Of a DNA stretch of 24,223 bases, positions 1 to 8,297 are shown in pieces (position 1 is the first letter of the stretch; the number at the start of each line of letters is the position of its first letter). A program made the translations under genes and the position numbers. Source of the stretch: an uncultured Roseburia sp. (GTDB taxonomy: Bacteria > Bacillota > Clostridia > Lachnospirales > Lachnospiraceae); contig CAKRCJ010000005.1 in NCBI GenBank assembly GCA_934307185.1, forward strand, positions 1-24,223, written 5' to 3'. The notes under the pieces are model-generated. The model saw only the letters and a list, made by a program, of their open reading frames with translations, made no database searches and was not told the origin of the DNA.

Positions 1-78
1 TTTCTACACCTTATCAGTCGAAAATAAGTCCGACCTAAAAAAAGGCATAAAAAAAAGACCTACTTCCATCGCCAGTCT

Positions 79-108
79 AATATAGCACAAGGGAATATCC
101 CGCGTCAA
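79..108 (-). promoter_or_regulatory. Sigma-A-type promoter, leftward, for an off-window gene
   Basis: Read on the minus strand there is TTGACG, an 18-nt spacer and TATATT. The spacer contains the palindrome GGGATATTCCC, a possible operator, though it matches no operator I know. Downstream (78 to 1) is a leader with two T-runs and no start codon that I can support, ending in GTGTAGAAA at the window edge. The flagellin leader near 5975 contains a similar TGTAGAAA, which hints that the off-window gene may also be flagellar. No gene lies in 1-248. Confidence 0.4.
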
Positions 109-168
109 CAAATTTTTTTCTTTTTTCTTGATTTTTTTACTTTTCTCTATAATAATGAAAAAAAAAAT

Positions 169-195
169 TAATTTTTATTATTACAGTACCGATAT
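169..195 (+). promoter_or_regulatory. Sigma-28 (SigD/FliA) promoter of the FliD-like gene
   Basis: TAAT at 169-172, exactly 15 nt, then ACCGATAT at 188-195. This matches the Firmicute SigD consensus TAAA-N15-GCCGATAT with one mismatch in each box. It lies about 95 nt upstream of the chosen start of the FliD-like gene and implies late-class flagellar expression. The flagellin promoter in this window has the same ACCGATAT box. A-runs and T-runs at 110-180 could act as an UP-like element. Confidence 0.65.
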
Positions 196-290
196 AATAC
201 GTATAACAATAAATGGATTTTATCCCCGCATAACGACATCTTTTATGTATGACAGGCGTTATGATTTCAAGGAAGAAAGGAGGGGCTTTT

Positions 291-1583
291 ATGGCAGCTA
301 TTGACAGTGCTTACCAGTATTATCTGTCTACCTATGGCACGTCGACCGTATCACGTTATGATGCACACAAGAAAAGCCAGCTGCGTGACACTTATAATAA
401 GATTGTAAAAATAAATAAAGATTCTCCCCTCTATAAGATAAAAAACCTTGGGGAAGCCGAAAAATATGCGATAGACATTAAAGAAGGCACGAAAAACATC
501 CAGAATGTTGCTGCCTCATTATCTGATGACGGCAAAGGAATTGAAAATGTTTTTTGTAAAAAAATTGCCGAGTCTTCTGATGAAGATGTGGTAAGTGCCG
601 AATACATTGGCAGTGATAACGCTTCACAGGAAACCTCTTTTGAGATTGAAGTAAAACATCTTGCCAGTGGACAGTCCAATCTTGGAAATTATTTAAAACC
701 GGACAAGCTTGATTTTCCTGTAGGAAGCTATTCTTTTGATTTGAATACGAACACGAATTCCTATGAATTTCAGTTTACGGTCAATAAGAATGATAACAAC
801 AGTTCTGTTCTGCAGAAGTTATCCCAGCTTATTAATAATTCAAAGATTGGCATTTATGCAAATATTGAGCAAAACGAGTCCGGCGCACAGGCTCTGCGTA
901 TTACCTCAAAGCAGACCGGCATTGCAGATGATGAAGATTTTCTTTTCCAAATTCTTCCATCTACAAACGGATCTTCTATCCGCGCAATGAAAACATTAGG
1001 TATCAACCACATGGAAAGCAGCGCTTCCAACGCAGTTTTCCTGCTGAATGGAAAAGAATACTCTTCTTATTCCAATACATTTACAGTAAATAACGATTTC
1101 AGTGTCACATTAAATGGTGTCAGTGATGACGGTATCGTATCAACGATTGGCTTCAAAACAAATGCAGATGCCATTGCCGATAACGTAGAAAAGCTTGTAG
1201 CTTCTTACAATGGTGTGATTAAAATCGGACATCTTTATTCCGGAATACAATCTTCGAATAAACTTGTATCCGACATCAGCAGCGTGGCAAAAGATTACCG
1301 GAACGAGTTAGAGTCAATGGGACTTTCCCTTGACCCAGAGAATTACATCCAGGTTGACCGAAATCTGCTGACGGATGCTGCTGTTGCAGAAGATGCCACA
1401 GAAAATTTTACGATTTTAAATGAATTTAAAGATGAATTAAATGAACGCGCTGTAAGCGCATCCATTAATCCAATGAATTATGTAAACAAGGTTGTTGTTG
1501 CATACAAAAATCCTTTGCATAATTTTGCAACGCCATACATCACCTCCATTTATTCCGGAATGATGTTAGACCGCTATTGTTAA
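291..1583 (+). CDS. FliD-like flagellar filament-cap / hook-associated protein
   Basis: A 430-residue protein that resembles FliD (HAP2), the cap at the tip of the filament that assists flagellin assembly. The start at 291 is preferred over in-frame ATGs at 249 and 261 because AAGGAGG sits just upstream of it. Visible FliD-like traits are a segment near residues 90-130 (AESSDEDVVSAE, then FEIEVKHLASGQ), an LNGKEY beta segment near residue 260, and DAIADNVEKLVASYNGVI near 300-320, which matches the FliD helix ending in AYN. It is short for FliD, lacks a clear canonical N-terminal coiled coil, and has no signal peptide, as expected for flagellar type III export. It could be a FliD paralogue rather than the main cap. 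A sigma-28 promoter lies upstream and a palindromic terminator downstream. Confidence 0.6.
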   Translation: MAAIDSAYQYYLSTYGTSTVSRYDAHKKSQLRDTYNKIVKINKDSPLYKIKNLGEAEKYAIDIKEGTKNIQNVAASLSDDGKGIENVFCKKIAESSDEDVVSAEYIGSDNASQETSFEIEVKHLASGQSNLGNYLKPDKLDFPVGSYSFDLNTNTNSYEFQFTVNKNDNNSSVLQKLSQLINNSKIGIYANIEQNESGAQALRITSKQTGIADDEDFLFQILPSTNGSSIRAMKTLGINHMESSASNAVFLLNGKEYSSYSNTFTVNNDFSVTLNGVSDDGIVSTIGFKTNADAIADNVEKLVASYNGVIKIGHLYSGIQSSNKLVSDISSVAKDYRNELESMGLSLDPENYIQVDRNLLTDAAVAEDATENFTILNEFKDELNERAVSASINPMNYVNKVVVAYKNPLHNFATPYITSIYSGMMLDRYC

Positions 1584-1605
1584 GTTAGAAGGAACAACCG
1601 AATAG

Positions 1606-1710
1606 AAAAAGGGGCTGTCGCAAGAAACATACATTATACAATATGCAGATTTAAAATCTATGATTTACTGCTATATTGTATAGATTATGCTTAATGCGAC
1701 AGTCCCTTTT
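1606..1710. terminator. Long palindromic bidirectional terminator, MITE-like
   Basis: The outer arms are AAAAAGGGGCTGTCGCA (1606-1622) and TGCGACAGTCCCTTTT (1695-1710), with one G-T wobble. Inner arms also pair: CATTATACAATATGCAG (about 1632-1647) against CTGCTATATTGTATAGATTATG (about 1668-1689). The whole 105 nt therefore folds into one long imperfect hairpin. Both ends finish in a T-run on their own strand, and it lies between convergent genes, so bidirectional termination is the simplest reading. The GGGGCTGTCGCA ends also resemble terminal inverted repeats of insertion sequences, so a domesticated miniature element is possible. Confidence 0.7.
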
Positions 1711-1712
1711 CG

Positions 1713-2888
1713 TTATAAATTGCATTCATCTTTGCATACAGTATCCAAGATTGTCTGTATCCGCTGCACATATGAATGATATTTTTTTACTTTTTCGTAA
1801 CCATTTTTTGCAATCTGCGCCCGTTCGTCCTCATGTGCCAGATAGTATCCCGCCTTCTGCACCAAATCCTCCACTCCGTCAAAGCAGACTAAATCCTCTC
1901 CCTCTTTAAAATAAAGCGGAATTTCCGCCTGGTAATTAGTCAGCAGAAAGCCTCCTGCCCCAAGCACATCCCAGATGCGGAGCGGAATGCCGCTTTTGAT
2001 ATTCGGAATAGTAAAATTCAGATTAATCTTTGACTGATGAAAAACCTTCGGCATCTCACTCCAATAGTCAACAGAACCACAATATCTCACTCGCACCAAA
2101 TCGGAAACATTACTGTTACTATATACATTCACCTCAAAATACTTGGAAAGTTCAATCAGTGCCCGGCGTCTCTCTATCTCTGCAATCTTAAATCCAAGCA
2201 CTGTTGTCTGAAAAATAAGTCCTAAATCCGAAAAAGACCCTTCCGACTTTTCCAGTTTAAAATATTGCTGTAGCTGCTCTAAAATATCGGTCGTAAGCAT
2301 CGGCTCAATGATATTTGCTCCACTGATATTAAGCTGTGCCTCCATAACTGCATCAAAATATCCTTTTAAATATTCCGGCAGCGTCGGCTTAATTCTGTCG
2401 TAGGAATTTCTCTCATAAAGGCTTCCCACAAACGAAACATCTGCCATATATTTTCTCAAATCATCCGCCTGTGTTAAAATTGTATCAATGCGGTCTGTAT
2501 CCACAGCCAGCGGCAGATACCAGATATGCTTTACACCCATTTCCCTAAACTCAAGGTAGTTTGTCTTATCAAACGTAAAAATATAATTGCGGTCATTAAA
2601 AACGGACTGGTGATACATGCTGATAAGTGGATTATCGCAGGACCACGACACATATTTTACTCCCATTCTCTGGCAGGAATTGGAAATGAGCGCGAAATAA
2701 TTCACCGTAAATACCATGTCATAATGATTTTTTTTCATTAAATGTTCAATCTTCGCCTCAAACTCCGGGTCTATGTCATAATTTCCAAGTTCCTGCTCAA
2801 TATTATCCACTGTATGCCCCAGCAGCCGGAAGGTCTGCTCAACATCACGGTAATTATATGCCTTCCAGCGGTACATTAAAATGTGCAT
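1713..2888 (-). CDS. CgeB/Glyco_trans_1_2-type glycosyltransferase, probable flagellin glycosylation
   Basis: A 391-residue soluble protein that looks like the GT-B glycosyltransferases of the CgeB group (DUF3880-like N-terminal half, Glyco_trans_1_2 C-terminal half). The N-terminal half includes a Rossmann-like start (MHILMYRWKAYNY) and VSWSCDNP near residue 80. The C-terminal signature GIPLRIWDVLGAGGFLLT, followed by IPLYFKEGEDLV, fits the nucleotide-sugar-binding domain. There are no membrane segments. The ATG at 2888 has AAGGAG a few bases upstream. It lies 12 nt after the preceding glycosyltransferase and is probably the last gene of the flagellin operon, ending at the long palindromic terminator. 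Glycosyltransferases directly behind flagellin genes often glycosylate flagellin (for example in Clostridioides difficile). Sugar and acceptor are not predictable from sequence. Confidence 0.75.
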   Translation of the reverse strand: MHILMYRWKAYNYRDVEQTFRLLGHTVDNIEQELGNYDIDPEFEAKIEHLMKKNHYDMVFTVNYFALISNSCQRMGVKYVSWSCDNPLISMYHQSVFNDRNYIFTFDKTNYLEFREMGVKHIWYLPLAVDTDRIDTILTQADDLRKYMADVSFVGSLYERNSYDRIKPTLPEYLKGYFDAVMEAQLNISGANIIEPMLTTDILEQLQQYFKLEKSEGSFSDLGLIFQTTVLGFKIAEIERRRALIELSKYFEVNVYSNSNVSDLVRVRYCGSVDYWSEMPKVFHQSKINLNFTIPNIKSGIPLRIWDVLGAGGFLLTNYQAEIPLYFKEGEDLVCFDGVEDLVQKAGYYLAHEDERAQIAKNGYEKVKKYHSYVQRIQTILDTVCKDECNL

Positions 2889-2900
2889 AGCTGCTCCTTT

Positions 2901-4127
2901 TTACAAAAAACATTCTTTGATGTATTCTGCCCTGTTTTTCCACATATGCCGCTCTTTTGCCGCCTGATATCCACAATCTGCAATCTCCTGCATGTGGGAA
3001 ACATGTCCAAACAGGTCAAATACACGTTCCGGTAATGTCCAGATGTCCTGTAAGGAAAACATTACAAGCTCTTTTCCATCGGTAAACTCTCTTCTCATAT
3101 AAGTGGACTCATCCGTAACAACTGCCGCACCGGCAAGCATTCCGTTTAACACACGGTCATGTGTGCCTGCCTTAAACCAGGTCATTGTATTTAAAACAAT
3201 TTTTGAATCGTTCATAAGTGGCAAAATCTGTGGTGCCAAAACTTTTCCACCATAGGTAAGATATGGATTATCACTCCATTCGCACCGGTTCCAGCCTGTC
3301 CCATATGCGGTCACATGCACACCACTCTCCACAAGAAGCCTGACTGCCTGCTCCCTGAAAAAAGAAGTCGCATAGGAGTCTAAAAAACGCATTTTTACAA
3401 TAATCTCATGCAGACGCTCATCTGAAATGTCATTTCGGATTGTCTTTATATATTCCTCAATTGCCTGCTCTGTCGTTTTCTGTGGATGGCTTACAAGCTC
3501 GCCTAAGACAGACTGCATCATATCCTCTCCATCCACTTCCGGGATAGAATTCAGGTCCGGTATCATTTTTGCAACTGTATATACCGGAAGTGCCCCTGCA
3601 TAAAGAACATCTATCTTCCGCTCCTCTATTTTTTTGTGCCTGCTTCCGAGTTCCACTCCGGCATGTGGAAGAAAATCTGTCTGATGAATATTCTTATAAA
3701 AACGTCTGACATACTTTACATGATTACGGTCTGTACATAAAATAACCGCCGTATCCGGCATATTCCGCAACGGCTTTTCATAATGAAACGGATGGTCCAT
3801 TAAAATGTCAATATACGGAATATGATAATAATTCCAGATATTCTGTTCGACATTTTCATCTATATCCAGATTATCCCTTTTTCCGTTCTTTTCTGGCAGA
3901 AAAGATAAATTATATCCAAGATTATTAAATGTTACTACTGCAAAATCCCGTTCTGCATCTGTGGCATTTTTGCGTAACAGCTGAAGCAGTCTTTCTTTAC
4001 TCCAGACTTCCTCTCTTGCGTCATATACAAACGTAGTGTAACCCATGGTTTCAAAAGATGTTATTAAATTATCTGTAAATAAATCAAGGGTATCATAGAT
4101 ACCCTTGAAGCAAATAATCGTTCTCAA
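2901..4127 (-). CDS. CgeB-like glycosyltransferase next to flagellin
   Basis: A 408-residue soluble protein with the same GT-B-like layout as its downstream neighbour. The strongest marker is C-terminal: KIVLNTMTWFKAGTHDRVLN, then GMLAGAAVVTDESTYMRREF, which matches the Glyco_trans_1_2 pattern of donor-binding HDRV followed by an AG-(A/G)-VVTD strand. The N-terminal half has DILMDHPFHY near residue 110, typical of this group. The start codon is TTG at 4127, preceded by an AGAGGA ribosome-binding site. It begins 39 nt after the flagellin stop with no convincing terminator between, so it should be expressed with flagellin. A role in building a flagellin O-glycan is inferred from position; donor and linkage are unknown. 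Confidence 0.75.
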   Translation of the reverse strand: MRTIICFKGIYDTLDLFTDNLITSFETMGYTTFVYDAREEVWSKERLLQLLRKNATDAERDFAVVTFNNLGYNLSFLPEKNGKRDNLDIDENVEQNIWNYYHIPYIDILMDHPFHYEKPLRNMPDTAVILCTDRNHVKYVRRFYKNIHQTDFLPHAGVELGSRHKKIEERKIDVLYAGALPVYTVAKMIPDLNSIPEVDGEDMMQSVLGELVSHPQKTTEQAIEEYIKTIRNDISDERLHEIIVKMRFLDSYATSFFREQAVRLLVESGVHVTAYGTGWNRCEWSDNPYLTYGGKVLAPQILPLMNDSKIVLNTMTWFKAGTHDRVLNGMLAGAAVVTDESTYMRREFTDGKELVMFSLQDIWTLPERVFDLFGHVSHMQEIADCGYQAAKERHMWKNRAEYIKECFL

Positions 4128-4166
4128 AAAAGTTCTATCCTCTTCGCCTTTATTTTTATCTGAAAA

Positions 4167-5954
4167 TTATTGCAGAAGTTTTAAAATGCCCTCTATATCT
4201 TTCATATTGTAGGAAAGCATTGCCATACCTGTCTGCTCTAAAATATTATGTTTTGCATTTTGCACCATTTCTTCTGCCATATCTGCATCGCGAAGTCTTG
4301 ATTCTGCTGCCTGTGTATTTTCACTCGTGTTAGAGTCCACAAGAGATGCCTTCTCCAGACGATTCTGTTGTGCCCCGACTTTTGAACGCTGCTCATTTAA
4401 ATAATCAATGGCACTGTCACAGGTTGAAATCGCCGTAGAAGCCCCATCATAGTCAAGTACATTCACACCGGCAATACCAAGTTTTGCAACATCTACTTCC
4501 GGACGCTCTATGAAAAATCCATTCATATTTGTTGTTCCACTCTGAATCCACATCTGGCGGGTAGAATACCGGATAACATTCGGTGGCTGATTAATTACCG
4601 TATCGCCGATTACAAGCTGTCCCTTTTGATTTCTTGACGCCGGTTCAAATGTAGAACTTCCACCATTTTTTTCCCTGTTTCTATTATCATAAATATATAT
4701 TTTTCCAGGTTCTGCATCATTTTTTGCATACTGTGTATAATGTTCATTCATTTTATCACATGATTTCACAGCACTCATAATTTTGTCCACAATCTGTTCA
4801 CCGGTTGTACAGCCACTGATATTAATTTCCAGTCTCGGAGAATTGGAGCTGTTTACAAATGTATAATTTGTTCCATCTGCATTTGTAGTGCCACAATTAT
4901 CACCGGTAAATTTGATGCTGTAATATCTTGAACAGGTCGCACAGGTCGAATTAAATCCCTGTCCATATAAATTCGAAATCTGAAAATCTGTTCCAAGGCC
5001 GGAAAAGTCCATCCATGCCGCACCATAGGCTTCTCCATTATCCACACCAGCACTTCCCACAGACTGTCTCAAATCCCAACTGGAAAGCGTTGTATCCGGA
5101 ATTCCCTGTGCCGGATTTCCATCCTGCTCCAAAAGAATGTCTGTTGCAATATATTGTCCGGTTTCCAAATTTTTATCCGGTCCATACTGAATTGATAATG
5201 TATAACCGTTTCCCCTAATTTTTCTGGTAGCATTATAGCCGCTCTCAAAATCAGCATCCGAAACATTCAGACCATTGTTCGTCATTTTGTTAATATTTGA
5301 AGCTACGTTCGTCGCTGTTGTATTTCGTCCATATAAATTCTTTCCAGTTGTTGTCCACTTTGTTCCAGTGCTCGTATCAAATTGAAGCTTGTCATTCAAT
5401 TTACTTCCGGTATAAACTTTTCCGCTTCCAAGCACTTCCGAAAGTCCATACTTATTTCCAGTTACCGGTATATTTGTACTATTTGACGGGGCAAGATTTC
5501 CTGATGCATCCGGGGTATATACCGTCTTTGTTCTTTCCCAGCCAAATACGTTCATATCATTAAACTCTGTGTCTGTTGTAATTCTTCCAATCTCTGCTGT
5601 AAGCGCATTAATTTCATTCTGAATCGCCTGGCGGTCAGCATCCGTGTTCGTGTCATTGGCCGCCTGCACAGACAATTCACGCATCCGCTGCATAATATCT
5701 GATATTTCCTGCATTGCACCATCTGCCACCTGACAGTAAGAAGCTCCATCCTCACAGTTATTGGTCGCCTTATCCAATCCTTTTACCTGCCACCGCATCT
5801 TTTCTGACACAGTTAATCCTGCTGCATCATCTGCTGCACGGTTAATCCGGTATCCTGTCGATAAACGTTCCGTAGATCTACTTTTATTTTTTGTACTGAT
5901 ATTTAATTGTTTTTGCGTAAATTGCGCAGTCAAATTATGTGCTAATACCTGCAT
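4167..5954 (-). CDS. Flagellin, 595 residues with large cysteine-containing central domain
   Basis: This is the flagellar filament subunit. The N-terminal D0/D1 region is canonical (LSTGYRINRAADDAAGL at residues 31-47, QRMRELSVQAAND at 89-101), and so is the C-terminal D1/D0 (ESRLRDADMAEEM and NILEQTGMAMLSYNM). The segment QRMRELSVQ matches the conserved TLR5-contact region of stimulatory flagellins. Between about residues 140 and 490 is a long variable, Ser/Thr/Asn-rich surface domain suited to O-glycosylation. Eight cysteines are present, two inside the conserved N-terminal helix (C67, C74), which is unusual because most flagellins have none. The start ATG follows GGGGAG. Expression is probably driven by the sigma-28 promoter at about 6025-6051, with a leader of about 70 nt. 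Two glycosyltransferase genes follow in the same direction. Confidence 0.96.
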   Translation of the reverse strand: MQVLAHNLTAQFTQKQLNISTKNKSRSTERLSTGYRINRAADDAAGLTVSEKMRWQVKGLDKATNNCEDGASYCQVADGAMQEISDIMQRMRELSVQAANDTNTDADRQAIQNEINALTAEIGRITTDTEFNDMNVFGWERTKTVYTPDASGNLAPSNSTNIPVTGNKYGLSEVLGSGKVYTGSKLNDKLQFDTSTGTKWTTTGKNLYGRNTTATNVASNINKMTNNGLNVSDADFESGYNATRKIRGNGYTLSIQYGPDKNLETGQYIATDILLEQDGNPAQGIPDTTLSSWDLRQSVGSAGVDNGEAYGAAWMDFSGLGTDFQISNLYGQGFNSTCATCSRYYSIKFTGDNCGTTNADGTNYTFVNSSNSPRLEINISGCTTGEQIVDKIMSAVKSCDKMNEHYTQYAKNDAEPGKIYIYDNRNREKNGGSSTFEPASRNQKGQLVIGDTVINQPPNVIRYSTRQMWIQSGTTNMNGFFIERPEVDVAKLGIAGVNVLDYDGASTAISTCDSAIDYLNEQRSKVGAQQNRLEKASLVDSNTSENTQAAESRLRDADMAEEMVQNAKHNILEQTGMAMLSYNMKDIEGILKLLQ

Positions 5955-6024
5955 GCTGTTCTCCCCATGAGATTGCCTATTTCTACAGACTTCTCTCTGT
6001 TAAAAATTAGTCTATCTTTAATAT

Positions 6025-6051
6025 ATATCGGTCATATAGTGTAATAGTTAA
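6025..6051 (-). promoter_or_regulatory. Sigma-28 promoter of flagellin
   Basis: On the minus strand the -10 box is ACCGATAT (6032 to 6025) and the -35 box is TAAC or TTAA (6051 to 6047) at 14-15 nt spacing, close to SigD TAAA-N15-GCCGATAT. The leader includes a short CAGA-GAGAAG-TCTG hairpin and a GGGGAG ribosome-binding site. A CATGGGGA motif over the ribosome site is compatible with CsrA control, but this is only a suggestion. The -35 box overlaps the stop codon of the adjacent pseudogene. Confidence 0.65.
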
Positions 6052-6341
6052 TCCACAATCAACACTGTTTTTCCTTCAAACGCAAAACCGTATTCCTTTA
6101 TCTGATTCTCTGCAATCCCCTTCATTTTCAGTTCTTCGCTGTACCTTCTTTCCTTAATCTGTGCAATTGCAGACTGCGCTGTCTCTTCCAGGCTTTTTTC
6201 TTTCCTTGCACTCCGCACCTTAAACTCCAGAATTACTGCATTATCCTTTCCCGGATTTTTGGGTTCAAGCATGACATCATATCTTCCAAAACCACTTTCC
6301 CGGTTCGATTTCAGATAATATTTATGCTGTAAGTCAACAAG
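6048..6341 (-). repeat. Long direct repeat, copy 1 (partner 8001-8297)
   Basis: About 290 nt aligning almost gap-free with 8001-8297, with scattered substitutions only. It is the 3' part of the duplicated AAA/PD-(D/E)XK gene. With its partner it flanks the glycosyltransferase gene at 6736-7968, so homologous recombination could delete that gene. Confidence 0.85.
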
Positions 6342-6660
6342 CAGTATACAATCTGTTCATCAATTTCCGACCAGATACATTCTCCACAAAGTAATGTTTC
6401 AAACTTACTCTTGTAATTCCGGTCATAATTCCACGTTCCAATGCCGGATTTGTTTTAAAAGTAGAATTAAACAGGCTTCTTGTAAATCCCACCAGTTCGT
6501 CCCAATAACCGTCCACAAACGCCTCGGTCTTGTAATTAACGTAACACTGTCACCACTATCCCACCATTCCTTTAAAAAAGCAGTTTTATCCACATAAAAA
6601 TACTGGTTTTCTATTAATGTCGAAAAGTCCTGTACTCCAATTGCAACGTTTACTGACATG
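6048..6660 (-). pseudogene. Decayed copy of the AAA-ATPase/PD-(D/E)XK gene at 8001-9698
   Basis: This relic aligns in order with the intact gene but with three internal deletions. The 5' piece (about 6512-6660, MSVNVAIGVQDF to LITRPRR) loses the Walker A lysine. A piece at about 6411-6511 covers DGYWDELVGFTRSLFNSTF to GIMTGITRVS. A piece at about 6341-6410 covers the LLCGECIWSEIDEQ region. The 3' piece (6048-6341) covers the nuclease end, RYDVMLEPK to VLIVD, nearly identical to the intact copy. Reading frame is lost at the junctions. At least one junction shows short microhomology (AAACGC-like near 6525). It still has a good ribosome site (GGAGG) at its start. No functional product is expected. 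Confidence 0.9.
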
Positions 6661-6684
6661 TTCTGCCTCCTTTTTTGCTACGTC

Positions 6685-6722
6685 TGAAAAAAGCCTTTAG
6701 ACTTATTATAATCTAAAGGCTT
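6685..6722 (-). terminator. Rho-independent terminator of the glycosyltransferase gene
   Basis: On the minus strand the stem is AAGCCTTTAGA paired with TCTAAAGGCTT (6722-6712 and 6701-6691), a 10-nt loop, then a run of T immediately after (complement of 6686-6692). It lies 14 nt after the stop of the SunS-like gene and upstream of the pseudogene copy. Confidence 0.8.
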
Positions 6723-6735
6723 CGGGATTAGCAAA

Positions 6736-7968
6736 TTATTTTGTTCTATTACTTAACACCTGTAATCGTCTTTGTGCCGGTTCATATTCCTGGCACATCT
6801 TATAATACCGCTTTGCTTCTTTCTCATTTTCAAGACATTCATAAATCACACCTATATTATAAAAGGCGAGATATGAATTTGCCCCGATATTCCTGCTACC
6901 GGCATGCTTTGTCGCTTTCAAAAACTCCGAAACTGCCTCTTCAAAACGTTCATTGTTCATATAAACGAGCCCCATAAGAAATTGAAAATCTGCCGTATTA
7001 CCAAATTCGTCATATATATTTTCAAGTAAAAGCGCATTCGATGCCTGACCACTATTTATCATTGCATATCCGTATGTCTCTACCATATCAATTACATATT
7101 CAAGTTTTGGATTTAAGTCAAATGATAATGCACAGGAAAAATATACACACGCCAAAGCATAATCTCCTGCCATATAATAGCCTTTTCCAAGCTGATAAAG
7201 TACATATGGCAATTGCTCCTCGTGTTGCAGTTTAACCGCCAAATCATCTCCCGCTTCAATGACAGCTAATATTTCATTTACACATTGCATTTCCATCATA
7301 TATTCTGTTTCATGTTCTGTTTTATTCTCTGCAAATAACCCTATAGCTGTTTCCGGTATATCATTTTCTTTCAAAAAATCCAGCAGCAAACATTTTAATT
7401 CCTGTCGCAGCAAACAGATGTTTCGTTCTGCTTTCTGCCTGCGTTCATTTTCCGGCAAGTCATAACCGGTATGTAAAATGACAACAGGCGCCTCATACGT
7501 TTCATAACATTTCGAATTTATAGCCGTGACCTGTTCGTGTATACATCCTTCATAACAAAATAACTCTTTGGAAAAAATGCGATTAATCCACTCTGTATTT
7601 TCCTGCCGGCTTCCATTCCGTTCAAACACATTTCTTCTGAAAATGCGCCCCACATAGTCCGGATATTGTTCTAAATCCTTTTGTAGTTTTTGAACATCAA
7701 TACTTTCTAAAAATTCATCACTGTCTATTATCATGACATATTGATTTGACGCCCTTGAAATTGCAAAATTCTTTGCTGCAGCGAAATCATTAATCCATGG
7801 AAAATCATATACTTTATCTGTAAATCTGGCTGCAATTTCCTTTGTTGCATCAGTTGAACCTGTGTCAACAACAACAAGTTCAAAATTTGTTTTCACCAGG
7901 GAAGATAAGCATTTTTCTATATTTTTTTGTTCATTTTTACAAATAATGCAAATAGATAATTTTTTCAA
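6736..7968 (-). CDS. SunS-like family 2 glycosyltransferase with C-terminal TPRs
   Basis: A 410-residue cytoplasmic protein. Residues 1-200 form a GT-A, family 2 glycosyltransferase: LSICIICKNE at the N-terminus, VVDTGSTD at 33-40, DFAAAKN at 61-67 and the metal-binding DSDE at 82-85. The WINRIFSKE and HEQV motifs follow. Residues about 230-405 are TPR-like helices (GANSYLAFYNIGVIYECLENEKEAKRYY). This two-part layout is shared with SunS-type protein glycosyltransferases, where TPRs help hold the peptide acceptor. The start is TTG at 7968 with GGGAAG upstream. It lies 32 nt after the AAA/PD-(D/E)XK gene and is followed by a terminator. A role in protein or flagellin glycosylation is inferred from domain layout and location. 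Its TPR half closely resembles the orphan protein at 20402-20995. Confidence 0.85.
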   Translation of the reverse strand: MKKLSICIICKNEQKNIEKCLSSLVKTNFELVVVDTGSTDATKEIAARFTDKVYDFPWINDFAAAKNFAISRASNQYVMIIDSDEFLESIDVQKLQKDLEQYPDYVGRIFRRNVFERNGSRQENTEWINRIFSKELFCYEGCIHEQVTAINSKCYETYEAPVVILHTGYDLPENERRQKAERNICLLRQELKCLLLDFLKENDIPETAIGLFAENKTEHETEYMMEMQCVNEILAVIEAGDDLAVKLQHEEQLPYVLYQLGKGYYMAGDYALACVYFSCALSFDLNPKLEYVIDMVETYGYAMINSGQASNALLLENIYDEFGNTADFQFLMGLVYMNNERFEEAVSEFLKATKHAGSRNIGANSYLAFYNIGVIYECLENEKEAKRYYKMCQEYEPAQRRLQVLSNRTK

Positions 7969-8000
7969 ATAACTTCCCGCTTTCTTCTTTGATGTAAAAA

Positions 8001-8297
8001 TTAATCCACAATCAACACAGTCTTTCCTTCAAATGCAAAACCGTATTCCTTTATCCGCTCTTGTGCAATTCCCTTCATTTTCAGTTCTTCGCTGTATTTT
8101 CTTTCCTTAATCTGCGCAATTGCAGACTGCGCTGTCTCTTCCAGACTTTTTTCTTTCCTTGTACTCCGCACCTTAAACTCCAGAATTACTGCATTATCCT
8201 TACCTGGATTTTTCGGTTCAAGCATGACATCATATCTTCCAAAACCACTTTCCCGGTTCGATTTCAGATAATATTTATCCTGTAAGTCAACAAGCAA
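8001..8297 (-). repeat. Long direct repeat, copy 2 (partner 6048-6341)
   Basis: Intact-gene side of the direct repeat described at 6048-6341. The 5' part of the gene (about 9556-9700) is likewise repeated at about 6512-6660. Confidence 0.85.

Noticed and set aside
110..180. A/T-rich run as a replication origin or phase-variable tract
   Set aside because: No DnaA boxes or iterons are visible, and the poly-A lies upstream of a good sigma-28 promoter without affecting any reading frame.
5297..5563. Plus-strand ORF inside flagellin
   Set aside because: Antisense to the variable flagellin domain, with no start signal or recognisable protein.
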